Assembly (NCBI RefSeq): GCF_009724245.1
Contig: NZ_WNNK01000014.1
Span: 117,833-181,832 of the forward strand
Length of the DNA: 64,000 nt
Direction of reading: 5' to 3'
From: Pseudomonas spelaei
GTDB taxonomy: Bacteria; Pseudomonadota; Gammaproteobacteria; Pseudomonadales; Pseudomonadaceae
Part shown: positions 54,908-63,917 of the stretch, in pieces
Position numbering within the stretch: position 1 is the first letter of the stretch
How the letters are laid out: the number at the start of each line of letters is the position of its first letter
Notes under the pieces: model-generated
Seen by the model: the letters and a program-made list of their open reading frames with translations, nothing else
Database searches by the model: none
What the model was told of the DNA's origin: nothing
Position numbers and translations under genes: made by a program

Positions 54908-55921
54908 TCACACCAACCCACACCGCTCAAAAAACCGCTCACGCCCCAGAATCATCAGTGCCGCGCGCTTGTGGGGGAAATCGAATTCCTTCTCGCAGTG
55001 GAAACACTGGTTCTGCATATGGCCGATCATCTTCGCGTTATCGGCACGCGGTTCAGCCACTACCCGCTGGGTACGTGGATCATCCAGAAACAGATAGTGC
55101 ACCAGCGCCGACATCCAGCTGGCGACCTTGTGCGGGCCCCGGTGATGCTCCTCCCCGACCAACATATGAATGCCGCGGTCGTAATCGCCGGCATCATAGA
55201 ACGGTGCGATACGGTCCTCCTTGGCCCAATAGGCTTCGAAGTAAGCAAAAGGCTCATCATCAAAACACCCGATCAGGGTCAGCGCGTGCGGGTCGGCGTC
55301 CAGCTTGTCCAGGTACTCGCGATGCTGCTCCAGGCTGCCGCCCTCCTGCCAGAAATGCACCACTCGCGCACTGTTTTGCCAGCGGTTGAAGCGGGCCAGG
55401 TCGACGTCGATCTCGACGGTGCGCAATGACACCCATGCACCCAGGCGCGCATCGAAACGGCGGTAAACCTCACCCCGGGGCTTCGGCGCGCGGACGGGGT
55501 GACGCTTGCCGTCGCTGATCTTCATCTGCTGCGGATAAGCGCCACTGAGGGGTTGCCCGAGCCAGGGTTGCGGCAATTGCCAGAACAACGTGCGCTCGCA
55601 ACGAAACTGGCCCGGCGTTGGCGTGGCGACCAGCAACCCGCTGCGCAAGGCATCATCGGGGGCGTGCTCCAGGTACCAGGTCAGGTGTTGTCGAGCCGGC
55701 TCCTTGGCGAACAGCCAGTAACAGGCCGCCCACAACGCGCGAGCAGCCGGCACGCTGCCGGCCTCCTGCAAATGCACCTGCAACTCATCGCCACGCTCAA
55801 GGCGTAGACGAATCAGCGACTCGCCTTCCAGGGTCAGGCTCAGGCGGCTTTCACTTTCATCGGCATTCAAGGCAGGCCCTGCCGGCAAGGGCAGGACCGA
55901 CAGGTCATTCAGATTGGACAT
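54908..55921 (-). CDS. IucB/PvdYII-type siderophore acetyltransferase
   Basis: 337 residues. The C-terminal 180 residues form a GNAT acetyltransferase of the IucB/RhbD/AlcB siderophore family: FDDEPFAYFEAYWAKEDRI, DRGIHMLVGEEHHRGPHK and VVAEPRADNAKM are the expected blocks. The N-terminal half is a variable domain usual for these enzymes. It should acetylate an N-hydroxylated diamine such as N5-hydroxyornithine, a residue of many pyoverdines. The family includes P. aeruginosa PvdYII. The gene has its own perfect PvdS box 40 bases before the start. Confidence 0.85.
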   Translation of the reverse strand: MSNLNDLSVLPLPAGPALNADESESRLSLTLEGESLIRLRLERGDELQVHLQEAGSVPAARALWAACYWLFAKEPARQHLTWYLEHAPDDALRSGLLVATPTPGQFRCERTLFWQLPQPWLGQPLSGAYPQQMKISDGKRHPVRAPKPRGEVYRRFDARLGAWVSLRTVEIDVDLARFNRWQNSARVVHFWQEGGSLEQHREYLDKLDADPHALTLIGCFDDEPFAYFEAYWAKEDRIAPFYDAGDYDRGIHMLVGEEHHRGPHKVASWMSALVHYLFLDDPRTQRVVAEPRADNAKMIGHMQNQCFHCEKEFDFPHKRAALMILGRERFFERCGLV

Positions 55922-55960
55922 GGGTGAGGCTCACGGTAATCGTCGACAGTTGAAGAAGTG

Positions 55961-55984
55961 ACGTGAGCCAGGCGGGAAAATTTA
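55961..55984 (-). promoter_or_regulatory. PvdS (iron-starvation) box of the acetyltransferase
   Basis: TAAAT-N16-CGT on the minus strand matches the consensus exactly. It overlaps the stop codon of the upstream binding-protein gene. Confidence 0.85.
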
Positions 55985-56785
55985 ACCCTGGGGTACAGCG
56001 GGTACGGGCAAGACCTCAATACGATAGGGTTCGAAAATCTTCAACAACGCGCCACTGTCACGCAACCGCCCCAACAATTCGGCGAACGCCTCGCCGCTGA
56101 GGGGCGCCTTGGGCCGCAGCAAGGCGAAGTGGTGGTACACCTGATCAATTCGCTCGGACACCAGAAACTGCCCGGCCATATCCGCATTGCGCACCAGAAA
56201 ATCGCTGAGGTAGGAACGGGTCACCAAGGCAATGTCGGCACGGCCACGGGCGACCATCAGCAGATTGCTGTCGTGGGAGTACGTCAGCGTGGCGTTGAAA
56301 TGCTCCGCCATGTATTTGGGGTCAGAATTGAAGTTGGCAAACGCATAGTGATAACCGCTGAACACCGCCAAGTGCTTGCCCGAAAGGTCCGTGAAATACC
56401 CTTGGTCGCGACCCGGCGCACGCTGGGCGACGAAGATTTCCGCGTCTTCCAGGCCCATGTCGACAGCGACGTGAGGAATATCCTGCCAACCCCATTTCGG
56501 GTTCTCGAAGATCGCCATGTCGACCCGGCCCTGCTGGAAGTCACGGAAACGCCGGGGAATCGAGGTAGGCACCAGCACAAACTGGTAGTCGCTCTGCAAA
56601 CTGTTCAAGGCTTCCAGCAGTTGCGGCAGCAACCCGGTGTCGGCGCCCTGCTCCGGGCGCACGGTGTAAGGCGGAAAATGTGCGGCGCCGACTCGAACCA
56701 ATTGGCCCGCCCAAACCGGTGCCTGCCACAGCGCGCCTAGTGCCAATATTGTAAGTCCCGCAGCCAGCCGCCATGGCGAAAACAT
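55982..56785 (-). CDS. Periplasmic solute-binding protein, SBP_bac_3 type
   Basis: 267 residues with a signal peptide (hydrophobic stretch about 5-24, then WAG) and a class-3 binding-protein fold (VGAAHFPPYTV, VDMAIFENPKWGW, LVTRSYLSDF). These bind polar amino acids or related molecules; no permease or ATPase is adjacent, so it may be a stand-alone receptor. The start is ATG 56785 or GTG 56797; neither has a strong ribosome site. Confidence 0.8.
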   Translation of the reverse strand: MFSPWRLAAGLTILALGALWQAPVWAGQLVRVGAAHFPPYTVRPEQGADTGLLPQLLEALNSLQSDYQFVLVPTSIPRRFRDFQQGRVDMAIFENPKWGWQDIPHVAVDMGLEDAEIFVAQRAPGRDQGYFTDLSGKHLAVFSGYHYAFANFNSDPKYMAEHFNATLTYSHDSNLLMVARGRADIALVTRSYLSDFLVRNADMAGQFLVSERIDQVYHHFALLRPKAPLSGEAFAELLGRLRDSGALLKIFEPYRIEVLPVPAVPQG

Positions 56786-56884
56786 CAAGGCACGCACCGT
56801 TCAAAATTTTGATGCCGCTAAGCTAGGCGTTTTTATCTGGCGAGACAACTTTCTGCCGCACAATTAATGGCTTGCGCGACAAGC

Positions 56885-57508
56885 CTAGTCAGCTTTGAGC
56901 ACCATCAGCAACGCTTCGTCTGCCAGTTGTTCCAGGGTCATGCTGCCTTGGGCGCGGAACCAGGTGGTGGTCCAGGACAAGGCACCGGTGAGGAAGCGTC
57001 GGGTAATAAATACATCGCCCTTGATATAACCGACGTCCTTGGCCTCGCCCAACACCTGCAACCAGATGTCTTCATACACGTCACGCAAGGCCAATACCTG
57101 AGCTTGCCCTTCGGCCGACAGGGAACGCCATTCGTACACCAGCACCGCCATCGCCTCGCCGCTGCCGCCCATGATTGACTGCAATTCACAGCGAATCAGC
57201 GCCAGCACCCGCTCACGCACGTTGCTCGCTTCAGCCAGGGACGCGCGCATCAGCGCAGTGTTGTAGTGAATGGTTTCCTCCATCACCGCGCGCAGGATCT
57301 CGTCCTTGCTCTTGAAGTGATGAAAGATGCTGCCGGACTGAATCCCCACCGCACCGGCCAAATCACGCACCGTGGTGCGCTCGAAGCCCTTGTTGCGAAA
57401 CAGGTGAGCTGCGGTTTGCAGCAACTTGCCGCGAGCGCTGTCAGGGTCGGTCAATTGCCCGGCGTCGACCATGGCGCGCATTACCAGCAGGGCTTTTTGC
57501 TCATCCAT
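56885..57508 (-). CDS. atuR: TetR-family repressor AtuR
   Basis: 207 residues: N-terminal TetR helix-turn-helix (TTVRDLAGAVGIQSGSIFHHFKSK) and a helical ligand-binding domain. Divergent from atuA and separated by two inverted repeats, as in P. aeruginosa, where AtuR represses the terpene-utilisation operon until an intermediate of citronellol or geraniol degradation appears. GGAG is seen before the ATG. Confidence 0.9.
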   Translation of the reverse strand: MDEQKALLVMRAMVDAGQLTDPDSARGKLLQTAAHLFRNKGFERTTVRDLAGAVGIQSGSIFHHFKSKDEILRAVMEETIHYNTALMRASLAEASNVRERVLALIRCELQSIMGGSGEAMAVLVYEWRSLSAEGQAQVLALRDVYEDIWLQVLGEAKDVGYIKGDVFITRRFLTGALSWTTTWFRAQGSMTLEQLADEALLMVLKAD

Positions 57509-57564
57509 GCTGCTCTCCTTAACTTCTGGTTACGTCTTGGCCGGCAATTTAGGCCGTGACAGCC

Positions 57565-57584
57565 ACCCAAGCAAGCGCTTGGGT
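57565..57584. promoter_or_regulatory. AtuR operator 1
   Basis: ACCCAAGCAAGCGCTTGGGT, an inverted repeat centred on CAAGCGCTTG, near the atuR side of the gap. P. aeruginosa AtuR is known to bind two such inverted repeats in this gap. Confidence 0.85.
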
Positions 57585-57608
57585 AAAACTTGTGACTAGA
57601 GTTTACAA

Positions 57609-57626
57609 ACCAAGCGCTTGCTTGGT
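57609..57626. promoter_or_regulatory. AtuR operator 2
   Basis: ACCAAGCGCTTGCTTGGT shares the CAAGCGCTTG core with operator 1 and lies 44 bases away, centre to centre. TTTACA at 57602-57607 directly before it may be the atuA -35 element, so repressor binding would cover the promoter. Confidence 0.85.
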
Positions 57627-57661
57627 AGTCTCGGCACAGCCCTTTCAGAGAAGGACTTCTC

Positions 57662-59446
57662 ATGAACAAGACGGTTCGTATCGGCTGTGCCAGCGCCTTC
57701 TGGGGCGATACCTGCACCGCCGCTGCGCAGTTGGTACAAGGCGGCGCGCTGGATTACCTGGTGTTCGACTACTTGGCGGAAGTCACGATGTCGATCCTTG
57801 CCGGGGCACGGATGAAAGATCCCCAGGCCGGCTACGCCACCGACTTCGTCGAGGTCCTCACGCCGTTGCTCGGCGACATCCAACGCCAGGGCATCCGCGT
57901 GATCAGCAACGCCGGCGGCATCAACCCCCAAGCCTGCGCCACCGCCTTGCAAGCCGCCTGCGATCAGGCGCAGATCCCGTTGAAAATTGCCGTGCTGCTC
58001 GGGGATGACTTACAGCCGCAATTCAAACAACTCACCGGTACCACCGATATGTTCAGCGGCGCGCCCCTGCCGCCAATGTGTGTGTCCACCAATGCCTACC
58101 TCGGCGCACCGGGCATCGTCGAGGCACTGAAACTCGGCGCCGACATCGTCATCACCGGGCGTGTGGTGGACAGCGCCGTGGTCAGCGCGGCGCTGGTGCA
58201 TGAGTTCAACTGGTCGTGGCACGACTACGATCACCTGGCCCAGGCGGCGCTGGCCGGGCACATCATCGAATGCGGCGCCCAGTGCACCGGCGGCAACTTC
58301 ACCGACTGGCGCGACGTGCCAGATTACGAGCACATTGGTTTTCCGATTGTGGAGGTCAGCGCCGATGGCCAGTTCACCGTCAATAAAGTCGAAGGCACCG
58401 GCGGCCTGATCAGCGAACTGAGTGTCGCAGAGCAGTTGCTGTATGAAATCGGCGACCCTCGGGCCTATTTGCTGCCCGACGTGATCTGCGATTTCAGCCA
58501 GGTCAAGCTCCAGCAGCAAGGCAAAAACTGCGTGCACCTGCACGGCGCCAAAGGCCTGCCACCGACCGATCAGTACAAGGTCAGCGCCACCTGGCCGGAC
58601 GGTTTTCGCTGCACCGCCAGTTGCCTGATCGCCGGTATCGACGCCGTGGCCAAGGCCGAGCGGGTCAGCCAGGCGATCATCAACAAGACTTCGGAACTAT
58701 TCAGCCAGCGTGGCTGGGCGCCCTACACCGATGTGAATATCGAACTGCTGGGCAGCGAAGCCACCTATGGCGCCCATGCACAGCGCCAGGATTGCCGTGA
58801 GGTGGTGGTGAAACTGGCAGTGCGTCATCCCAGCAAACAGGCACTGGTGCTGTTCGCCCGGGAGATTGCCCAGGCGGCTACCGGCATGGCGCCAGGGTTG
58901 ACCGGCATCGTCGGTGGACGGCCAACGGTCTATCCGTTGATTCGGCTGTTTTCGTTTCTGATCGACAAGACCGCCTGCACGTTGGCCGTCGACTTTCTCG
59001 GCGAACGTCATCCCTGCGACCTGCCGAAAAGCCAGGCACTGAACACCCACACCCTGCCCGTACCGCTCGACCCACCTCAACCCCTGGGCCAGGCCAACGC
59101 CAGCGTACCGCTGGTAAAACTCGCTGTGGCGCGCTCCGGCGACAAAGGCAATCACAGCAACATCGGCGTAATCGCCCGCAAGCCCGAGTACCTGCCGTGG
59201 ATCGCCGAGGCGCTGACACCAGAAGTGATCGTCGATTGGATGAGTCACGTGCTCGACCCGGTCCACGGCCGCGTCGAACGCTGGTACCTGCCCGGCAGCC
59301 ACAGCCTGAACTTCCTGCTGGAAAACGCCCTGGGCGGCGGCGGGATCGCCAGCCTGCGCATCGACCCGCAAGGTAAAGCCTTCGCCCAGCAATTGCTGGA
59401 GATCCCGATTGCCGTGCCGCAACACCTCGCCGATCAACTTAACTAA
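57662..59446 (+). CDS. atuA: Acyclic terpene utilisation protein AtuA
   Basis: 594 residues of the AtuA family (formerly DUF1446), about 450 residues plus a C-terminal extension. It is required for citronellol/geraniol use in P. aeruginosa, but its reaction is not well defined. Conserved blocks include the N-terminal GCASAFWGDT, VISNAGGINP and the C-terminal RSGDKGNHSNIGVIAR. AAGGAC precedes the ATG. First gene of the operon, behind two AtuR operators. Confidence 0.92.
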   Translation: MNKTVRIGCASAFWGDTCTAAAQLVQGGALDYLVFDYLAEVTMSILAGARMKDPQAGYATDFVEVLTPLLGDIQRQGIRVISNAGGINPQACATALQAACDQAQIPLKIAVLLGDDLQPQFKQLTGTTDMFSGAPLPPMCVSTNAYLGAPGIVEALKLGADIVITGRVVDSAVVSAALVHEFNWSWHDYDHLAQAALAGHIIECGAQCTGGNFTDWRDVPDYEHIGFPIVEVSADGQFTVNKVEGTGGLISELSVAEQLLYEIGDPRAYLLPDVICDFSQVKLQQQGKNCVHLHGAKGLPPTDQYKVSATWPDGFRCTASCLIAGIDAVAKAERVSQAIINKTSELFSQRGWAPYTDVNIELLGSEATYGAHAQRQDCREVVVKLAVRHPSKQALVLFAREIAQAATGMAPGLTGIVGGRPTVYPLIRLFSFLIDKTACTLAVDFLGERHPCDLPKSQALNTHTLPVPLDPPQPLGQANASVPLVKLAVARSGDKGNHSNIGVIARKPEYLPWIAEALTPEVIVDWMSHVLDPVHGRVERWYLPGSHSLNFLLENALGGGGIASLRIDPQGKAFAQQLLEIPIAVPQHLADQLN

Positions 59447-59462
59447 TTAAAGGATCCGTGCC

Positions 59463-60335
59463 GTGGCCTTCGACTCGATCTTCAAAGCCGACCTGTTTCA
59501 AGGGCAGACCGTTATCGTCACCGGTGGCGGCAGCGGTATCGGCCGCTGCACCGCCCATGAACTGGCCGCCCTCGGTGCCCAGGTGATCCTCGTGGGCCGC
59601 AAGCCGGAAAAGCTGCAAACGGTCATGGCGGAAATCCTCGAAGACGGCGGCATCGCGAGCTGGCTGGCCTGCGATATCCGTGATGAGGAGGCGGTCAAAG
59701 CCTTGGTCAGCCAGGTCATTCAGGCACACGGCCCGATTCACGGCTTGGTGAATAACGCCGGCGGCCAATACCCCTCGCCGCTCGCCTCAATCAATCAGAA
59801 AGGCTTTGAAACCGTGCTGCGCACTAATCTGGTGGGCGGATTCCTGATGGCACGGGAAGTGTTCAACCAGTCCATGAGCAAGCACGGCGGCGCCATCGTC
59901 AACATGCTCGCCGATATGTGGGGCGGCATGCCGGGCATGGGCCACTCGGGAGCGGCGCGCTCGGGGATGGACAACTTCACCAAGACTGCGGCCTTTGAAT
60001 GGGGTTACGCCGGGGTGCGGGTCAACGCCGTGGCACCGGGATGGATTGCCTCCAGTGGCATGGACACCTACGAAGGCGCGTTCAAGGCCGTGATTCCCAC
60101 CTTGCGCGAACACGTTCCCCTCAAGCGCATCGGTACCGAGTCGGAAGTCAGCGCGGCGATTGTGTTTCTGCTCAGCCCTGCCGCAGCGTTCGTCAGTGGC
60201 AGCACCCTGCGTATCGACGGCGCCGCCAGCCTGGGCAGCCGCGCCTGGCCATTGCACAAGGCCCAGCCGCCCAGCGAGCCCTTCAATGGTTTCCACCGGG
60301 CGTACCTGCCGGACGTACTCAAGGAGGAGAAATAA
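59463..60335 (+). CDS. atuB: Short-chain dehydrogenase AtuB
   Basis: 290 residues, Rossmann-fold SDR: cofactor loop TGGGSGIGR, LVNNAGGQ, and a late SGSTLRIDG. The segment where the Ser-Tyr-Lys triad is expected (NMLADMWGGMPGMGHSGAARSGMDN) lacks the usual YxxxK, reading HSGAARSG; this is also common in peroxisomal-type enoyl reductase relatives. Role in terpenoid degradation is by operon position. GTG start 59463 with AAGGAT upstream. Confidence 0.88.
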   Translation: MAFDSIFKADLFQGQTVIVTGGGSGIGRCTAHELAALGAQVILVGRKPEKLQTVMAEILEDGGIASWLACDIRDEEAVKALVSQVIQAHGPIHGLVNNAGGQYPSPLASINQKGFETVLRTNLVGGFLMAREVFNQSMSKHGGAIVNMLADMWGGMPGMGHSGAARSGMDNFTKTAAFEWGYAGVRVNAVAPGWIASSGMDTYEGAFKAVIPTLREHVPLKRIGTESEVSAAIVFLLSPAAAFVSGSTLRIDGAASLGSRAWPLHKAQPPSEPFNGFHRAYLPDVLKEEK

Positions 60336-60338
60336 GCC

Positions 60339-61955
60339 ATGCCGGTGATCGACTCGCAACTCGACGTCCACAGCCTGCAGTTTGCCCAGAACCGTGAAGC
60401 GATGCTCACGGGCATCCATCAGTTGCGTCAACTGGAGCAAAACCTGCTGAGCAAGGCGGCCGAGGCCAAGGCCAAGTTCGACAAGCGCGGGCAACTGCTG
60501 CCACGGGAACGCTTGAATCTGCTGCTGGATCCCGGCGCGCCGTTTCTCGAGTTGGCAAGCCTGGCCGGCTACAAACTGCACGATGACAAGGACGGCAGCG
60601 CGGCCGGCGGCGGACTGATTGCCGGTATCGGTTACGTCAGCGGCGTGCGCATGCTGGTGGTCGCCAACAACAGCGCGATCAAGGGCGGAACCATTTCCCC
60701 CAGCGGCCTGAAAAAATCCCTGCGCCTGCAACAGATCGCCATGGAGAACAAATTGCCGGTGGTGACCCTGGCCGAAAGTGGCGGCGCCAACCTCAATTAC
60801 GCAGCGGAGATCTTCGTTGAGGGCGCGCGCAGTTTTGCCAATCAGGCGCGAATGTCAGCCATGGGCTTGCCGCAGATCACTGTGGTTCATGGTTCGGCCA
60901 CCGCCGGCGGGGCTTATCAGCCAGGGCTGTCGGATTACGTGGTAGTGGTGCGCGGCAAGGCGAAACTGTTTCTCGCCGGCCCGCCGCTGCTCAAGGCCGC
61001 TACCGGTGAAGTCGCCACCGATGAAGCCCTGGGCGGTGCCGAGATGCACGCACAGACCGCCGGGACCGCCGAATACCTGGCCGAAAACGACGCCGACGGT
61101 GTGCGTATCGTGCGTGAGATTGTCAGCTTGTTGCCCTGGGATGAGCGCTTGCCCGCCCCACCTACGCGCGCCTATACCGAACCGCTGTACCCGATCGAAG
61201 AGCTGCTGGGCCTGATCCCCGACGACCCGAAAAAGCCCTACGACGTACGGGAAATCATTGCACGCCTGGCGGACGCTTCGAACTTCCTCGAATTCAAGGG
61301 CGAGTTCGATCCCCATACCGTCTGCGGCCACTTGCAGATCCAGGGCCGGGCCTGTGGCTTTATCGGCAATAACGGCCCGATCACCCCCCAGGGCGCGAGC
61401 AAGGCGGCGCAGTTCATTCAACTGTGCGACCAGAGCCGGACACCGCTGCTGTTCTTCCACAACACCACCGGGTTCATGGTGGGCACCGAGTCGGAGCAGC
61501 AAGGTGTCATCAAGCACGGTGCGAAGATGATCCAGGCGGTGGCCAATGCGCGTGTACCGAAACTGACCCTCGTCGTCGGCGGTTCCTATGGCGCCGGCAA
61601 CTACGCGATGTGCGGCCGTGGCCTGGACCCGCGCTTTATCTTCGCCTGGCCCAACAGCCGCACCGCCGTGATGGGCGGCGCCCAGGCGGGCAAGGTGCTG
61701 CGGATTGTCACCGAGGCCAAGCAGCTCAAGGACGGACTGGTGCCCGATCCCAAAATGCTCGACATGCTGGAACAGGTCACCGCACAGAAACTCGACAGCC
61801 AGTCCACCGCGCTGTATGGCAGCGCCAATGTGTGGGACGACGGGCTGATTGATCCACGGGACACCCGCACCTTGCTCGGCTACTTGCTGGATATCTGCCA
61901 TGAAGCCGAGGTGCGGCAATTGCAGCCCAACAGTTTTGGTGTGGCGCGGTTTTAA
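60339..61955 (+). CDS. atuC: Geranyl-CoA carboxylase beta subunit (carboxyltransferase) AtuC
   Basis: 538 residues with N- and C-terminal carboxyltransferase (crotonase-like) domains. It transfers CO2 from biotin to cis-geranyl-CoA. GGGLIAGIGYVSG, ESGGANL and GSATAGGAYQP mark the first half; NTTGFMVG, VGGSYGAGNYAMCGRG and WPNSRTAVMGGAQ the second. It needs a biotin-bearing alpha subunit, most plausibly the AtuF-like protein at 25.7-27.7 kb. AAGGAGG lies before the ATG, inside the end of atuB. Confidence 0.93.
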   Translation: MPVIDSQLDVHSLQFAQNREAMLTGIHQLRQLEQNLLSKAAEAKAKFDKRGQLLPRERLNLLLDPGAPFLELASLAGYKLHDDKDGSAAGGGLIAGIGYVSGVRMLVVANNSAIKGGTISPSGLKKSLRLQQIAMENKLPVVTLAESGGANLNYAAEIFVEGARSFANQARMSAMGLPQITVVHGSATAGGAYQPGLSDYVVVVRGKAKLFLAGPPLLKAATGEVATDEALGGAEMHAQTAGTAEYLAENDADGVRIVREIVSLLPWDERLPAPPTRAYTEPLYPIEELLGLIPDDPKKPYDVREIIARLADASNFLEFKGEFDPHTVCGHLQIQGRACGFIGNNGPITPQGASKAAQFIQLCDQSRTPLLFFHNTTGFMVGTESEQQGVIKHGAKMIQAVANARVPKLTLVVGGSYGAGNYAMCGRGLDPRFIFAWPNSRTAVMGGAQAGKVLRIVTEAKQLKDGLVPDPKMLDMLEQVTAQKLDSQSTALYGSANVWDDGLIDPRDTRTLLGYLLDICHEAEVRQLQPNSFGVARF

Positions 61956-61975
61956 CCTACAGGAGAACAATAAAA

Positions 61976-63133
61976 ATGATCTTCACCCAGGAACACGAAG
62001 CACTGCGTCGCACCGTCCGTGGCTTTGTCGAGCGCGAGATCAACCCGCATGTGGACGAATGGGAAAAGGCCGGACACTTCCCGATCCACAACATCCTCCA
62101 CAAGGCCGGCGAGCTTGGCCTGCTGGGCATTTCCAAGCCGGAAAAATTCGGCGGCATGGGCCTGGACTACAGCTACTCGATTGTCGCCGCCGAAGAGCTC
62201 GGCACCATCCGCTGCGGCGGCATCCCGATGTCCATCGGCGTGCAGACCGACATGTGCACCCCTGCCCTGGCCCGCTTTGGCTCCGATGAACTGCGCGACG
62301 AGTTCCTCCGCCCAGCCATCAGCGGCGAGCAAGTCGGCTGCATCGCCGTCTCGGAAACCGGTGCCGGCTCCGACGTGGCCGGGCTGAAAACCCATGCGCG
62401 CAAGGACGGTGACGACTACGTGATCAACGGCAGCAAGATGTGGATCACCAACGCCCCCAGTGCTGATTTTATCTGCCTGTTGGCCAACACTTCGGACGGC
62501 AAGCCGCACATCAACAAGTCACTGATCATGGTGCCGACGAACACGCCCGGCGTCAGCGTCAGTGCGCCCCTGGAAAAGCTCGGCATGCACAGTTCGCAAA
62601 CCGCCCAGGTGTTTTTCGACGACGTGCGCGTGCCTCAGCGCAACCGCATCGGGCACGAAGGTGCGGGGTTCATGATGCAGATGCTGCAGTTCCAGGAAGA
62701 ACGGCTGTTCGGCGCCGCCAATATGATCAAGGGCCTGGAGTACTGCGTCGACAGCACCATCGAGTACTGCAAGGAACGCCAGACCTTCGGCAAGGCACTG
62801 ATTGACAACCAAGTGATCCACTTTCGCCTGGCCGAACTGTCCACCGAAATCGAATGCCTGCGGGCGCTGGTCTACCAGGCCACCGAGCAGTACATCAAAG
62901 GTCAGGACGTGACCCGACTGGCCTCCATGGCCAAGCTCAAGGCCGGGCGGCTGGGCCGGGAAGTCAGCGACAGTTGCCTGCAATACTGGGGCGCCATGGG
63001 CTTCATGTGGGACAACCCGGTGGCCCGGGCTTACCGTGATGTGCGGTTGGTGTCGATTGGCGGCGGTGCCGACGAAATCATGCTGGGGATCATCTGCAAA
63101 CTGATGGGCACCCTGCCAGGGAAAAAGCCATGA
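61976..63133 (+). CDS. atuD: Acyl-CoA dehydrogenase AtuD (citronellyl-CoA dehydrogenase)
   Basis: 385 residues, FAD-dependent. Oxidises citronellyl-CoA to geranyl-CoA. The flavin/substrate signatures CIAVSETGAGSDVAGLKT, KMWITNA, QTFGKALIDNQVI and the C-terminal YRDVRLVSIGGGADEIM are present. AGGAGAA sits about eight bases before the ATG. The stop overlaps the atuE start by four bases. Confidence 0.92.
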   Translation: MIFTQEHEALRRTVRGFVEREINPHVDEWEKAGHFPIHNILHKAGELGLLGISKPEKFGGMGLDYSYSIVAAEELGTIRCGGIPMSIGVQTDMCTPALARFGSDELRDEFLRPAISGEQVGCIAVSETGAGSDVAGLKTHARKDGDDYVINGSKMWITNAPSADFICLLANTSDGKPHINKSLIMVPTNTPGVSVSAPLEKLGMHSSQTAQVFFDDVRVPQRNRIGHEGAGFMMQMLQFQEERLFGAANMIKGLEYCVDSTIEYCKERQTFGKALIDNQVIHFRLAELSTEIECLRALVYQATEQYIKGQDVTRLASMAKLKAGRLGREVSDSCLQYWGAMGFMWDNPVARAYRDVRLVSIGGGADEIMLGIICKLMGTLPGKKP

Positions 63134-63897
63134 GTACCCTGCTGCTGGAACGCCATAAAGGGGTGCTGCATGTCACCCTCAATCGGCCGGAAAACCGCAA
63201 TGCCATGAGCTTGCAGATGGTCATCGAATTACGTGAGGTACTGGCGCAGCTCGACAGCCAGGTACGCGCGGTGGTGATCAGCGGTGCGGGTGGGCATTTC
63301 TGCGCGGGGGGCGATGTGAAAGATATGGCCAACGCGGGCGGCAAGGACCAGGTGCAGGCGCTCAACCGGGTGTTTGGCGCGTTGTTGCAGGAGGTTGAAG
63401 CCCTGCCACAGGTGGTGATCACGGTGCTGCAGGGCGCGGTGCTGGGGGGTGGGTTTGGCTTGGCCTGTGTCAGTGATATCGCGATTGCCGATCACAAGGC
63501 GCAGTTCGGGTTGCCGGAGACCAGCCTGGGTGTGTTGCCGGCACAGATTGCTCCGTTTGTGGTCAAGCGTATCGGTTTGACCCAGGCTCGGCGGTTGGCG
63601 CTGACGGCGGCGCGGGTTGATGGGGTTGAAGCTGGGCGCTTGGGGTTGGTGCACTTTGTCGAGGGTGATTCCCAGGCGTTGGCGCAGCGGTTGGATGAGG
63701 TGTTGGGGCAGGTGCTGCGGTGTGCGCCTGGGGCTAATGCACGGACCAAGGCTCTGTTGCTGGCCAGTGTTGAGCAGCCCTTGGGGCCATTGCTGGACCA
63801 GGCGGCGCAGTGGTTTGCCGAGGCGGTGATGGGGGAGGAAGGGGTTGAGGGGACTCAGGCTTTTGTGCAGAAGCGTAAGCCTCGGTGGGTTGGGTGA
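63130..63897 (+). CDS. atuE: Isohexenylglutaconyl-CoA hydratase AtuE
   Basis: 255 residues of the crotonase family: oxyanion-hole segments SGAGGHFCAGGDVKDMA and GAVLGGGFGLACVSDI, then LPETSLGVLPAQIAPFV with the catalytic glutamate. Hydrates isohexenylglutaconyl-CoA, the step after the carboxylase. ATGA overlap with atuD. Codon choice in the last third is rich in G and T-ending codons. In P. aeruginosa the next gene would be atuF; here repeat DNA begins 20 bases after the stop. Confidence 0.92.
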   Translation: MSTLLLERHKGVLHVTLNRPENRNAMSLQMVIELREVLAQLDSQVRAVVISGAGGHFCAGGDVKDMANAGGKDQVQALNRVFGALLQEVEALPQVVITVLQGAVLGGGFGLACVSDIAIADHKAQFGLPETSLGVLPAQIAPFVVKRIGLTQARRLALTAARVDGVEAGRLGLVHFVEGDSQALAQRLDEVLGQVLRCAPGANARTKALLLASVEQPLGPLLDQAAQWFAEAVMGEEGVEGTQAFVQKRKPRWVG

Positions 63898-63917
63898 TGG
63901 GGGGGGTTGATGGTGGG

